Source: JAFALK01 sp036500605 (GTDB taxonomy: Bacteria; Pseudomonadota; Gammaproteobacteria; Burkholderiales; Burkholderiaceae_C). From it: a DNA stretch of 64,000 nt. A program made the position numbers and the translations under genes. Positions 8,256 to 17,033 of the stretch are shown one piece after another. Position 1 is the stretch's first letter, and the number at the start of each line of letters is the position of its first letter. Under the pieces are notes generated by a model. The model saw nothing but the letters and a program-made list of their open reading frames with translations, did not search any database and was not told where the DNA came from. Location of the stretch: assembly GCA_036500605.1 (NCBI GenBank), contig DASYBU010000014.1:62001-126000 (forward strand), written 5' to 3'.

Positions 8256-8597
8256 ATGCAATTTCTAAAACTGCAAAGAATTTCATTCTGGCGAATTGTC
8301 ATTACCGCCATCGGTCTTTTTGGCATCGCAACATCCGGTCTGGCTCTATTGACTGCCAAGACGCTAGCCGACGTATTTTATTATTTGATGGCCATTTTCG
8401 CGCTGGCAAACTGTGTTTATATAACTCTTTTTTCGTCGGGGCTATCAAACCGACCAACCAAATCTACGCTCCCAGAGATTTATAAAACATTCAAAGAGCA
8501 GGGCGCGTCGAACCTCATATCACCCATAGAGCGAACCCTCTCGATTCTGTCCCTTGCGGCGCTGGCGCTATTCTTGATCGCCAAATGGTTCGAATAA
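8256..8597 (+). CDS. Small two/three-TM membrane protein, paralogue B
   Basis: The 113-residue protein is paralogous to the product of 7477-7839. Its hydrophobic segments lie near 13-33, 40-60 and 92-110, with the shared loop motif TLPEIYKTF. A strong ribosome binding site (aggaggg, 8246-8252) stands four bases before the ATG at 8256 and fixes the start. The frame is open upstream but there it covers the pseudogene. The gene stays intact while its secreted partner gene has decayed, so selection seems to hold the membrane gene alone. Confidence 0.75.
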   Translation: MQFLKLQRISFWRIVITAIGLFGIATSGLALLTAKTLADVFYYLMAIFALANCVYITLFSSGLSNRPTKSTLPEIYKTFKEQGASNLISPIERTLSILSLAALALFLIAKWFE

Positions 8598-8615
8598 GGT
8601 CTTGGGTGCCGCAGC

Positions 8616-9044
8616 TCACTTGGCCCAATCCACCGTCCCGCCCCAAGGCAGCGACCAGAACTTGTAGGGCTTCATCTCGGTGATCACGCGCACCAGGCGG
8701 TCGCGGATGTCGTACTGCAGCTGGACCAGCGTCTGGTCGTCGCGGTAGAAGCTGCACACCTTGTTCTTGACCGGCACATGGGCGTAGACGAGCGTGCCCG
8801 ATTGGCATTGGTTGACCCAGCGCGGCTTGGACTGGTTGCATTCGTCAGACGTCAGGGCGATGGGCTGGATCCCATGCTGCCGCAGGAAAGCCTCGGCGGC
8901 CACCGCCGTGCGCATCTGCTGCTGGTTGACCTTCACAAGCTGTTCGACGGACTCGAACTCTGCCGTGCAAGCGCCGTGCGTGAACAGCGGCGGCATGAGT
9001 GCGATCCAGACGAGCGCGACGACGATGAGGATGCGGATCATCAT
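8616..9044 (-). CDS. Secreted/periplasmic protein of unknown function
   Basis: The 142-residue protein has an N-terminal hydrophobic segment (MIRILIVVALVWIALMPPLF), probably a signal peptide cut near THGA. Four cysteines (near 26, 69, 80 and 97) suggest disulphides in the periplasm. The rest is polar, with no motif I recognise. Two adjacent ATGs (9044 and 9041) could start it. It lies 126 bases downstream of the purine permease on the same strand, and these bases show no clear feature. Confidence 0.68.
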   Translation of the reverse strand: MMIRILIVVALVWIALMPPLFTHGACTAEFESVEQLVKVNQQQMRTAVAAEAFLRQHGIQPIALTSDECNQSKPRWVNQCQSGTLVYAHVPVKNKVCSFYRDDQTLVQLQYDIRDRLVRVITEMKPYKFWSLPWGGTVDWAK

Positions 9045-9170
9045 GGGAGAGTGAGCGTGAATGAGGACGAGGGACTGTAGGGCTTGAGGCCGAGCCAGAG
9101 CGGCAGTGGCGCCCCCGAGATTTCCCCGAGGCCCATCCTCAAATTGAATGATGGAGGCGGTACGACTTCT

Positions 9171-10652
9171 TCAATGCGTGGAATCGGCCTGTCGCGCCGC
9201 GGCGATGCTGGCTGCTTCGTCATGGCGCGTGCCGTTCAGGAACAGGTTGAGCAGCACGGCCGAGACCGAGGTCAGCAGGATGCCCGACTCGATCAGCGGG
9301 TGCAGCTCGTGCGGCATCCATTGCTTGAAGTTCGGCGCGATCAGCGGAATCATGCCGATGCCGATCGAGATCGCGACGATCAGGCCGTTGTGGCGGTTGC
9401 GGGCGAAGTCCACGCCGCCGAGGATGCGGATGCCCGTCGCGATGATCATGCCGAACATCACGAGGCCCGCGCCGCCGAGCACCACCGTGGGCAGCGCCGC
9501 CACCAGCGCCGCCAGCTTGGGCAGCAGGCCCATCACCAGCAGGATCGCGCCGCCGGCCACGCAGACAAAACGGCTGCGGATGCCCGTCACCGCCACGAGG
9601 CCGACGTTCTGCGAGAAGCTCGTGTAGGGGAAGGTGTTGAACAGCCCGCCGATCAGGGTACCGAGACCATCGGTGCGCAGGCCGCGCGCGAGCGCGGCGC
9701 GGTCGATCTTGCGACCCGTCATTTCACCGAGCGCGAGGAACATGCCGGTCGACTCGATCATCACCACGACCATCACGAGGGACATGGTCACGATCAGCAG
9801 CGGGTCAAAGATCGGCACGCCGAAGTGCAAGGGCAAGACGACGTCAAACCACGCCGCGCTGCCGATCTGCGCAAAGCTCATCAGCCCCAAGGCGCCGGCC
9901 ACGACGGCACCGATCACGATGCCGAGCAGCACCGAGATGTTGGCGAGAAAGCCGCGCGCGAATTTGTTGATGCACAGGATGGACAGCAGGACAAGGGCCG
10001 AAACACCGACGCCGGTCAGCTCCGCATAGCGCGGATTCGGCAGGGTCGGCAGCAAGGCCAAGCCCTTGGGTATGGGAGGGAGCGCGGCGCCCGGCGCACT
10101 GATCGCCGCGAGCCATTTCGAGTAGGCCGGATCGACCAGCATCGGCGCCGTCGGGCCGACCGGATTGCCGAAGATCCAGCCAATGCCCACGCGCATCAGC
10201 GAGATGCCGATCACGGCAATGATGGTGCCGGTGACCACCGGCGGAAAGAAGCGCAGCATGCGGCTGACCAGCGGCGCGATCAGCATCGCCACCACACCCG
10301 CACCGATGATCGACCCGAACAGCAGGCGCGCGCCATCGGGCCCGGGATTGGCACCGGCGATGGCCAGCATCGGCGCTACCGACGCGAAGGTCACGCCCAT
10401 CATCACCGGCAGCTGGATGCCGAACCAGCGCGTCAACCCGAAGGACTGGATCAGCGTCGCGATGCCGCAGCAGAACAGGTCGGCCGAGATCAAGAGGGCC
10501 ACATCCTCGGGCGACAGCTTGAGCGCACGGCCGACGATCAGCGGCACCGCCACGGCGCCCGCATACATCACGAGCACATGCTGGAAACCCAGCGCCAGCA
10601 AACGCCCGGAGGGCAGAACTTCGTCAACGCCTTGGCTTGCAAGCGAATCCAT
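9171..10652 (-). CDS. Nucleobase:cation symporter-2 family purine/uric acid permease
   Basis: The roughly 493-residue inner-membrane transporter has 12-14 hydrophobic segments. NCS2 hallmarks are visible: the N-terminal 'LALGFQHVLVMYAGAVAVPLIVG', the 'SADLFCCGIATLIQ' segment, and the signature SQNVGLVAVTGIRSRFV with the conserved QNxGxxxxTG motif. This version of the motif is seen in xanthine and urate permeases such as UacT/YgfU, so it should bring xanthine or urate into the cell with protons. The earlier in-frame starts encode non-family sequence; the ATG at 10652 begins a normal N-terminus and has a gaggt-type binding site upstream. Exact substrate is unproven. Confidence 0.92.
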   Translation of the reverse strand: MDSLASQGVDEVLPSGRLLALGFQHVLVMYAGAVAVPLIVGRALKLSPEDVALLISADLFCCGIATLIQSFGLTRWFGIQLPVMMGVTFASVAPMLAIAGANPGPDGARLLFGSIIGAGVVAMLIAPLVSRMLRFFPPVVTGTIIAVIGISLMRVGIGWIFGNPVGPTAPMLVDPAYSKWLAAISAPGAALPPIPKGLALLPTLPNPRYAELTGVGVSALVLLSILCINKFARGFLANISVLLGIVIGAVVAGALGLMSFAQIGSAAWFDVVLPLHFGVPIFDPLLIVTMSLVMVVVMIESTGMFLALGEMTGRKIDRAALARGLRTDGLGTLIGGLFNTFPYTSFSQNVGLVAVTGIRSRFVCVAGGAILLVMGLLPKLAALVAALPTVVLGGAGLVMFGMIIATGIRILGGVDFARNRHNGLIVAISIGIGMIPLIAPNFKQWMPHELHPLIESGILLTSVSAVLLNLFLNGTRHDEAASIAAARQADSTH

Positions 10653-10723
10653 GATGGAAGACCTCAGGGGAATGGGGTGAATTCCTTGTACCGGATTTGC
10701 CCCGGTACAGCCACACCACAAGA

Positions 10724-11434
10724 TTAGGGTCGTCCCGGAGGTCGCGCATTCACGGCACGACAACGTGCGATATCGCAAGCCGTCGGCAGCGTCGAGCGGT
10801 ATTCGATGCGCGACTTGAAGGCGCTCGGGTCACGCAGCTCACACTGGCCCCCGTGCCCGTCGTGGTAATAACTCATCACATCAACGCAGCGCTTCGAGTG
10901 CGCCATCAGGCCGTGGAAATGCCCGAGCTCGTGGGCCAGCGTCATCTCGAGGATCTCCAGCGCCGGGTAGTTCGGGTTGCGTTCGTGCAGCAGCTTGAAC
11001 GCGGCCGGGCCGAGCGAGAGCGTGCGATCGCCCTCGTTGGCCAGGCCGAAGTTGCCACGCGCACCGGCATCGCTCCAGCGCACGCGGATCGCGCCGGCAG
11101 GCGGCTGCTGGCCGAGCGGCAGCAGCACCGTGGGCAGGCCGCAGCCGCCCCAGCCTTTGAGCGCCAACTCCAGCGTCGCGTAGATTTCGCGGCGATTGAA
11201 CCAGGGCGGCGCATCGGCGGACTCATAGGCCACGACCAGCGGCACAGCCACGCGGTGGTCGATGCCGTCCTTCCAGGTGACGATTTCCTGCGGGCGGCAG
11301 GACGCGATCTCTTCGTCGCGGACATCGGCCCGAGCCGAGACGCTCAACAACAGGAGCAGAGCACCAGCGAGGAGACGTGGGGACCGTTCGGACCGTGGGT
11401 AAAGCAGCGAGGGCATCCAGCCATTGTGAGACAA
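10724..11434 (-). CDS. Secreted zincin metalloprotease
   Basis: The 236-residue protein has a signal peptide (hydrophobic core LLAGALLLLLSVSA, cut near residue 36). The zinc site is HELGHFHGLMAH at 168-179, giving H168, E169 and H172, with G175 and a further histidine H179. A methionine in VMSYY at 187 resembles the Met-turn of metzincins. The classic metzincin third histidine would fall at 178 (Ala here); it is one residue later, so the spacing is HExxHxxGxxxH. H174 is another possible ligand. Cysteines near 46, 98, 183 and 197 may form disulphides. Likely role: extracellular or periplasmic protein degradation. A second start, seven codons in, is possible. Confidence 0.82.
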   Translation of the reverse strand: MSHNGWMPSLLYPRSERSPRLLAGALLLLLSVSARADVRDEEIASCRPQEIVTWKDGIDHRVAVPLVVAYESADAPPWFNRREIYATLELALKGWGGCGLPTVLLPLGQQPPAGAIRVRWSDAGARGNFGLANEGDRTLSLGPAAFKLLHERNPNYPALEILEMTLAHELGHFHGLMAHSKRCVDVMSYYHDGHGGQCELRDPSAFKSRIEYRSTLPTACDIARCRAVNARPPGRP

Positions 11435-11440
11435 GCCAGG

Positions 11441-12616
11441 TCAATACTCGATCGTCACGCGGTTGCGTCCGTCGGCCTTGGCTCGGTAGAGCAGTTTGTC
11501 GGCGCGCTCGAGCGTCTGGCCCAAGGTTTCGCGCGGTCGCGATTCGGTCAGGCCGGCGGAGAAGGTGATCTTCAGCTGCTGGCCGGCGTGCTGCGCATCG
11601 AGAGCGAAGACCGCTTCGCGCAGACGCTCGACACCGGCCAGCGCGGCGGGCATGCGCGTCTCGGCCAGCATCAGCACAAACTCCTCGCCACCCCAGCGCG
11701 CCAGCACGTCCGCACCGCGGATCACACCGAGCCCGACGCGCGCGAACTCGCGCAACGCGCAGTCACCCGCAGCATGGCCGAAGCGGTCGTTGATCTGCTT
11801 GAAATGGTCGAGGTCGATCAGCGCCAGGCAGTAGCCGTGGCCGCCGCGCAGGCAGCGCGCGGCTTCCTGCTCGAGGATGGTCTGCATGTGTCGGCGGTTG
11901 AGCAGGCCGGTCAGCTCATCGTGCGTGGCCATGGCGCGGATCTGCTCCAGCGCGCGGCTCAGTTCGAGCTTCTGCTCCTGCTGGCGCATGCGGATGCGGC
12001 TGACGCGTCCGGCCAGTTCGGCCACACCGGGCAGGGCCACGCAAAGCACGAGGAAATGCCCAAGCTCGATCGCTGGCGTGTAGGTCTGCGGGTTCTCGTT
12101 CGCCATCACGGCCATGCCAAGACCGAACAGCGTCAAGGCATACAGCGCCACCCAAAGCGAGGCGCGTGGGCGCAGCCGGAACATGCCGAACATCAGGATC
12201 AGCACGGCCACCGGAAACACCGCACCGCGCATGGGGCCCAGCAGCATGTAGCCTGCCACGCTCGTGGTCAGCGCGAACAGCATTTGTACGACGGTCATCG
12301 AAGGATCGGCCAGGCGCAGCGACCAGCCGCAGCGGATCAGCACATAGCTGAGCACGAGGCCACCCACCGAACACAGCGTCCAGACCTTGACCGCGAAAGC
12401 CGGCGCATCGCCGAGCCAGACCACGTACTGCATCAGCAGCGCGCACAGCGTCATCAGGATGATCGCCAGGCCGGTCTGCCGCAGCCGCAGCCGCTGGATG
12501 CGGTCCTCCGTGAACAGCCACGCATCCAGACCGTGACGCCAGCCGCTCTGCTGGGACGGCGGCACGTTGTCGGCAACAGGCGGGGGCGTCATGGGCACAA
12601 GCGTAACAGTGCTCAC
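11441..12616 (-). CDS. Membrane-bound diguanylate cyclase (GGDEF)
   Basis: The 391-residue protein has about six membrane helices between residues 48 and 200, then a short coiled segment and a GGDEF domain. The active-site motif is GGEEF (309-313). An allosteric I-site RxxD (R300-D303) stands exactly five residues before it, so the enzyme should make cyclic-di-GMP and be product-inhibited. Substrate-binding residues are visible in DLDHFKQIND and the C-terminal 'ADKLLYRAKADGRNRV'. The N-terminal membrane sensor is not a family I can name. It sits six bases upstream of the metalloprotease gene on the same strand, so both are probably cotranscribed. Confidence 0.93.
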   Translation of the reverse strand: MSTVTLVPMTPPPVADNVPPSQQSGWRHGLDAWLFTEDRIQRLRLRQTGLAIILMTLCALLMQYVVWLGDAPAFAVKVWTLCSVGGLVLSYVLIRCGWSLRLADPSMTVVQMLFALTTSVAGYMLLGPMRGAVFPVAVLILMFGMFRLRPRASLWVALYALTLFGLGMAVMANENPQTYTPAIELGHFLVLCVALPGVAELAGRVSRIRMRQQEQKLELSRALEQIRAMATHDELTGLLNRRHMQTILEQEAARCLRGGHGYCLALIDLDHFKQINDRFGHAAGDCALREFARVGLGVIRGADVLARWGGEEFVLMLAETRMPAALAGVERLREAVFALDAQHAGQQLKITFSAGLTESRPRETLGQTLERADKLLYRAKADGRNRVTIEY

Positions 12617-12648
12617 TCCCGAGCTGACGCCTATCTGTCGCGGGCCTT

Positions 12649-13191
12649 TCAGGATCTCAGCAAATGCCCGAGCGGCAATGCCGAACTGGCCTTGACCTCG
12701 CCCAGTGAAAAGCTCGTATGCACATCCTTGACGTTAGGCAGGTTGAGCAGGGTCTCGATCGAGAAGCGCGAGAAGGCGTCAAGGTCGGTGGCCAGCACCT
12801 GCAGCTCGAAGGTGCCGGCGCCCGAGATGTAGTGGCAGGAGATCACCTCGGGCAGTTGCCGGATTGCCGCCTCCAGTGCCTTGGTGGCCGAGCCGGTGTT
12901 GCGGTCGGCATCCACGCGCACAAAGGCCAGCACGCCGAGGCCGACCTTGCGGCGGTCGATCTCGGCGCGGTAGCCGGTGATGAAGCCGTGCTCTTCGAGC
13001 CAGCGCACGCGGCGCCATGTCGGCGCAGCGGACAGGCCGATGCGCATGGCGAGCTCGGCATTAGACAGACGCGCGTCGCGCTGGAGCTCACCCAGGATGG
13101 CGATGTGATAGCGGTCGAGACCGCCGTCGCCTTCTTCGGCCGACTCCGCCGCATTGGGTACTTTCCCTGTAGTCAGCTTTTTTGAAACCAA
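12649..13191 (-). CDS. Lrp/AsnC-family transcription regulator
   Basis: The 180-residue protein has an N-terminal AsnC-type helix-turn-helix (DRYHIAILGELQRDARLSNAELAMRIGLS, about 26-54). The C-terminal ligand-binding/oligomerisation domain (about 85-165) contains the typical GAGTFELQVLATD pattern. It carries about 20 extra residues before the usual start. The gene is divergent from the fused indolepyruvate ferredoxin oxidoreductase. Lrp-type proteins often sit next to and control amino-acid catabolic genes, so it probably regulates iorAB in response to an aromatic amino acid or derivative. This is inference from position. Confidence 0.92.
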   Translation of the reverse strand: MVSKKLTTGKVPNAAESAEEGDGGLDRYHIAILGELQRDARLSNAELAMRIGLSAAPTWRRVRWLEEHGFITGYRAEIDRRKVGLGVLAFVRVDADRNTGSATKALEAAIRQLPEVISCHYISGAGTFELQVLATDLDAFSRFSIETLLNLPNVKDVHTSFSLGEVKASSALPLGHLLRS

Positions 13192-13390
13192 TCTGAACTC
13201 ACTCGCCGTTATGAGAAAGATTATTGCTCAACCTGGCGTTTTAGAGCCATCAATAGAAAGCACCCATCCGACTCGATTGCCTACACTTGCCGGGCGTCCG
13301 ATACTGGAACGTACCGTGGGCGCCACAAGTGCCCGCCAGCCTCGTTCTCGCTACCCGCGAGTGCCCGCCCCTGATGCCGGAGTCCTGCCC
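13192..13390. promoter_or_regulatory. Divergent control region between lrp-like gene and iorAB
   Basis: The 199 bases between the two divergent starts are more AT-rich than the coding flanks (for example 'gaaagattattgctcaacc' and 'catcaatagaaag'), as expected for back-to-back promoters and Lrp binding. No exact promoter or operator sequence could be assigned with confidence. The frame on the plus strand is open here, but the amino acids do not look like an oxidoreductase N-terminus. Confidence 0.45.
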
Positions 13391-16300
13391 ATGAACGCCC
13401 CCCTGCCCCAACACATCCTGCGCGCGCTGGAAACAGTCACGCTGGACGACAAATACGCGCTCGACAGCGGGCGCGCCTTCATGAGCGGCGTGCAGGCGCT
13501 GGTGCGCTTGCCGATGCTGCAACGCATCCGCGATGCTGCAGCCGGCCTCAACACCGCGGGCTTCATCAGCGGCTACCGCGGCTCCCCGCTGGGCAGCTAT
13601 GACCAGGCCCTGATGGCGGCCAAGAAGCATCTGGCCAAGCAGCACATCGTCTTCCAGCCGGGCGTGAACGAAGAGCTCGGCGCCACCGCCGTGTGGGGCT
13701 CGCAGCAGCTCGATCTCTTCCCCGAGAAGAACAAGTTCGATGGCGTGTTCGGCATGTGGTACGGGAAAGGGCCCGGAGTCGACCGCTGCATCGACGTGTT
13801 CAAGCACGCCAACATGGCCGGCACGGCCAAGCACGGCGGCGTGATCGCGATCGCCGGTGACGACCACATCGCCAAGAGCAGCACCGCCGCGCACCAGAGC
13901 GACCACGTCTTCAAGGCCGTCGGCTTCCCGGTGTTCTTCCCGAGCAGCGTGCAGGACATCCTCGACATGGGCCTGCACGCCTTCGCGATGAGCCGCTTCT
14001 CGGGCCTGTGGTCGGGCCTGAAGACGATCCAGGAGATCGTCGAGAGCTCGTCCTCGATCAGCGTGGACCCCGACCGCGTCAACATCATCATGCCGGAGGA
14101 CTTCGTGATGCCGCCGGGCGGCCTGCACATCCGCTGGCCCGATCCGCCGCTCGACCAGGAAGCGCGGCTGATGGATTACAAGTGGTACGCCGCGCTCGCG
14201 TACATCCGCGCCAACAAGCTCAACTACAACGTTATTTCCACGGACAAGGACCGCTTCGGCATCATCGCCAGCGGCAAGGCCTGGAACGACACGCGCCAGG
14301 CCCTGCATGACCTCGGCCTTGACGACGACACCTGCCGCCGCCTCGGCATCCGCCTGCACAAGGTCAACGTGGTGTGGCCGCTCGAAGCCACCATCACGCG
14401 TGATTTCGCGACCGGCCTGCAAGAGATCCTGGTGATCGAAGAGAAGCGCCAGATGATCGAGTACCAGATCAAGGAAGAGCTGTACGGCTGGCGCGCCGAC
14501 GTGCGGCCCAACGTGCTGGGCAAGTTCGACGAGATCGAAGGCGACCGCAGCGGCGGCGAATGGAGCCTGCCGAACCCGAGCCAGAACTGGCTGCTGCGCC
14601 CGCAGGCCGACCTGACGCCGGCCATCATCGCCCGTGCCATCGCCAAGCGCTTGAAGAAGCTCGGCGTCGATGCCGATGTGGCTGCGCGCCTCGATGAACA
14701 CGTGGCGCTGATCGACGCCAAGGAGAACGCGCTCAAGAGCGAAACGCAAACCGCTGGCGGCGCCGACCGCACGCCCTGGTTCTGCTCGGGCTGCCCGCAC
14801 AACACCAGCACCCGCGTGCCCGAAGGCTCGCGCGCCGTCGGCGGCATCGGCTGCCACTACATGGTCACCTGGATGCCGGGCCGCAGCACGGCCACGTTCA
14901 CGCAGATGGGCGGGGAAGGCGTGCCCTGGGTCGGCCAGTCGGCCTTCACGAACGAGAAGCACATCTTCTCGAACCTGGGCGACGGCACCTACTTCCACAG
15001 CGGCAGCCTGGCGATCCGCCAGAGCATTGCCGCGGGTGTGAACATCACCTACAAGATCCTCTACAACGATGCGGTCGCCATGACGGGCGGCCAGCAGGTG
15101 GGCGAGCGGCCTGAGGGCCACAGCGTCATCCAGATCATGAACAGCGTGATCAGCGAAGGCGTGGCCAAGCTGGTGATCGTGACGGACGAGCCGGCCAAGT
15201 ATTTCGGCAAGTCGCTGGCGCCGGGCGTGACCGTGCACCACCGCGATGAGCTTGACGCGATCCAGCGCGAGTTCCGCGAGATCCCCGGCACCACGGCGAT
15301 CATCTACGACCAGACCTGCGCTACCGAGAAGCGCCGCCGCCGCAAGCGCGGCAAGCTGGTGGATCCGGCCAAGCGCGTCGTCATCAACGAGCTGGTCTGC
15401 GAAGGCTGTGGCGATTGCTCGGTGCAATCGAACTGCCTGTCGATCGAGCCGCTGGAAACCGATTTCGGCCGCAAGCGCCAGATCAACCAGAACACCTGCA
15501 ACAAGGACTACTCCTGCGTGAAGGGCTTCTGCCCGAGCTTCGTCACCGTCGAAGGTGGCGCGCTCAAGAAGGCGGACAAGAAGAAGCGTGTCTCGGCCTT
15601 TGACGCGAGCTTGCCGACGCTGCCGCAGCCCGTCATCCCGAACGCCCAGGAAGCCTGGGGCATCGTCGTCGCTGGCGTGGGCGGCACCGGCGTGATCACG
15701 ATCGGCCAGTTGCTTGGCATGGCCGCGCACCTCGAGGGCAAGGGCGTGATCACGCAGGACGCGGCCGGCCTGGCGCAAAAGGGCGGCGCCACCTGGAGCC
15801 ACATCCAGATCGCCAACAACCCCGATGACATCCACTGCACGAAGGTCGGCACGGCTGAAGCGCAGCTCGTGATCGCCTGCGATGCCATCGTCGCGGCCAA
15901 CAAGAGCACGCTGGCCGTGATGCGCGAAGGCCAGACCTATGTGGCGCTGAACACGCACGGCTCGCCCACGGCGACGATGGTCAACGACCCGGACTGGAGC
16001 TTCCCCGGCGCGGCCTGCGAAGCGGCGCTGGGCAAGGCCGTGGGCGCCGATCACCTCGGCGCTTTCGACGCTGAAGAAGTGGCCGTGCAATTGGTCGGCG
16101 ATTCGCTCTACACCAACCCGTTGATGCTGGGCTATGCCTGGCAGCAGGGCCGCATCCCGCTGAGCTACGCCGCACTGATGCGCGCGATCGAACTCAACAA
16201 TGTGCAGGTTGACAACAACAAGGCCGCGTTTGAATGGGGCCGCCGCTGCGCGCATGACTTGAAAAGCGTGCAAGCGCTGTTCGCCGCGCAGCAGGTGATC

Positions 16301-16951
16301 CAGTTCGTCAAGCGCGAGGGCCTTGAAGAAATGCTCACCAAGCGCGTGGCCTTCCTGACTGATTACCAGAACGCTGCCTATGCGGCCGAGTACAAGGCCT
16401 TTGTCGAGAAGGTGCGCGCGTCCGAAGCGCCGCTGAACAGCACCAAGCTGACCGAGGCCGTGGCCCGCTATCTGTTCAAGCTGATGGCCTACAAGGATGA
16501 GTACGAGGTCGCGCGCCTGCACACCGACAAGAAGTTCGTCGACAGAATAGCCTCGCAGTTTGAAGGCGACTACAAACTCGTGCACCACCTCGCCCCGCCG
16601 CTGATGGCCAAGAAGAACGCCAAGGGTGAGCTGGTCAAGCAGCAGATGGGCGCGTGGATTCGTCCGGCCTTCCGCGTGCTGGCGAAGCTGAAGGGTCTGC
16701 GCGGCACGGCCTTCGACATCTTCGGCTACACCGAGGAACGCAAGACCGAACGCGCGCTGATCACCGAGTACCGCGCCAGCATCGACGAGCTGTTGAGCAA
16801 GGGCTTGAGTGCCGAGCGGCTGGCGCTTGCTGCGGAGATCGCGCGCATCCCGGAAGACATCCGCGGCTACGGCCATGTCAAGCATCGCCACCTGGTGGCG
16901 GCCAAGGCCAAGTGGGCGGCGCTGATGCAGCGGTGGCAAGCTCAGCCGTGA
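13391..16951 (+). CDS. Fused indolepyruvate ferredoxin oxidoreductase (IorA-IorB)
   Basis: The 1186-residue protein oxidatively decarboxylates aryl-pyruvates (indolepyruvate, phenylpyruvate) to aryl-acetyl-CoA with ferredoxin. The N-terminal TPP-enzyme PYR domain contains 'FISGYRGSPLGSYDQAL'. The TPP-binding part has GDGTYFHSGSLAIRQ near residue 530. A ferredoxin-type cluster region has C670, C673, C676 and C682, and further cysteines C703, C709 and C714. The IorB/gamma domain starts near 760 with VVAGVGGTGVITIGQ, and a helical C-terminal extension follows. In archaea alpha and beta subunits are separate; the fused form is common in Proteobacteria. The ATG at 13391 begins the family N-terminus. 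Confidence 0.93.
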   Translation: MNAPLPQHILRALETVTLDDKYALDSGRAFMSGVQALVRLPMLQRIRDAAAGLNTAGFISGYRGSPLGSYDQALMAAKKHLAKQHIVFQPGVNEELGATAVWGSQQLDLFPEKNKFDGVFGMWYGKGPGVDRCIDVFKHANMAGTAKHGGVIAIAGDDHIAKSSTAAHQSDHVFKAVGFPVFFPSSVQDILDMGLHAFAMSRFSGLWSGLKTIQEIVESSSSISVDPDRVNIIMPEDFVMPPGGLHIRWPDPPLDQEARLMDYKWYAALAYIRANKLNYNVISTDKDRFGIIASGKAWNDTRQALHDLGLDDDTCRRLGIRLHKVNVVWPLEATITRDFATGLQEILVIEEKRQMIEYQIKEELYGWRADVRPNVLGKFDEIEGDRSGGEWSLPNPSQNWLLRPQADLTPAIIARAIAKRLKKLGVDADVAARLDEHVALIDAKENALKSETQTAGGADRTPWFCSGCPHNTSTRVPEGSRAVGGIGCHYMVTWMPGRSTATFTQMGGEGVPWVGQSAFTNEKHIFSNLGDGTYFHSGSLAIRQSIAAGVNITYKILYNDAVAMTGGQQVGERPEGHSVIQIMNSVISEGVAKLVIVTDEPAKYFGKSLAPGVTVHHRDELDAIQREFREIPGTTAIIYDQTCATEKRRRRKRGKLVDPAKRVVINELVCEGCGDCSVQSNCLSIEPLETDFGRKRQINQNTCNKDYSCVKGFCPSFVTVEGGALKKADKKKRVSAFDASLPTLPQPVIPNAQEAWGIVVAGVGGTGVITIGQLLGMAAHLEGKGVITQDAAGLAQKGGATWSHIQIANNPDDIHCTKVGTAEAQLVIACDAIVAANKSTLAVMREGQTYVALNTHGSPTATMVNDPDWSFPGAACEAALGKAVGADHLGAFDAEEVAVQLVGDSLYTNPLMLGYAWQQGRIPLSYAALMRAIELNNVQVDNNKAAFEWGRRCAHDLKSVQALFAAQQVIQFVKREGLEEMLTKRVAFLTDYQNAAYAAEYKAFVEKVRASEAPLNSTKLTEAVARYLFKLMAYKDEYEVARLHTDKKFVDRIASQFEGDYKLVHHLAPPLMAKKNAKGELVKQQMGAWIRPAFRVLAKLKGLRGTAFDIFGYTEERKTERALITEYRASIDELLSKGLSAERLALAAEIARIPEDIRGYGHVKHRHLVAAKAKWAALMQRWQAQP

Positions 16952-16976
16952 ATCCGGTTCAGGGTTAGCCCCGATC

Positions 16977-17029
16977 GAGGGTCTCGAATCATCCCGTGAA
17001 ACTGCGTTGTCTTTCACGGCGAGACCCTC
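16977..17029 (+). promoter_or_regulatory. Two-step stem-loop at the lipoprotein gene start
   Basis: Outer arms GAGGGTCTCG (16977-16986) and CGAGACCCTC (17020-17029) pair perfectly. Inside, CCGTGAAA (16994-17001) pairs with TTTCACGG (17012-17019) around a ten-base loop, with a seven-base bulge on the left side. The structure ends four bases before the ATG at 17034, so it would cover the ribosome binding region. It could serve as an end signal for iorAB or as a translation brake for the lipoprotein; no uridine run follows. Confidence 0.6.
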
Positions 17030-17033
17030 TTCC

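Noticed and set aside
10697..12832. Plus-strand frame of about 710 codons across the protease and cyclase genes
   Set aside because: It spans two real genes on the other strand plus their gap and has low-complexity glutamine/histidine/arginine content.
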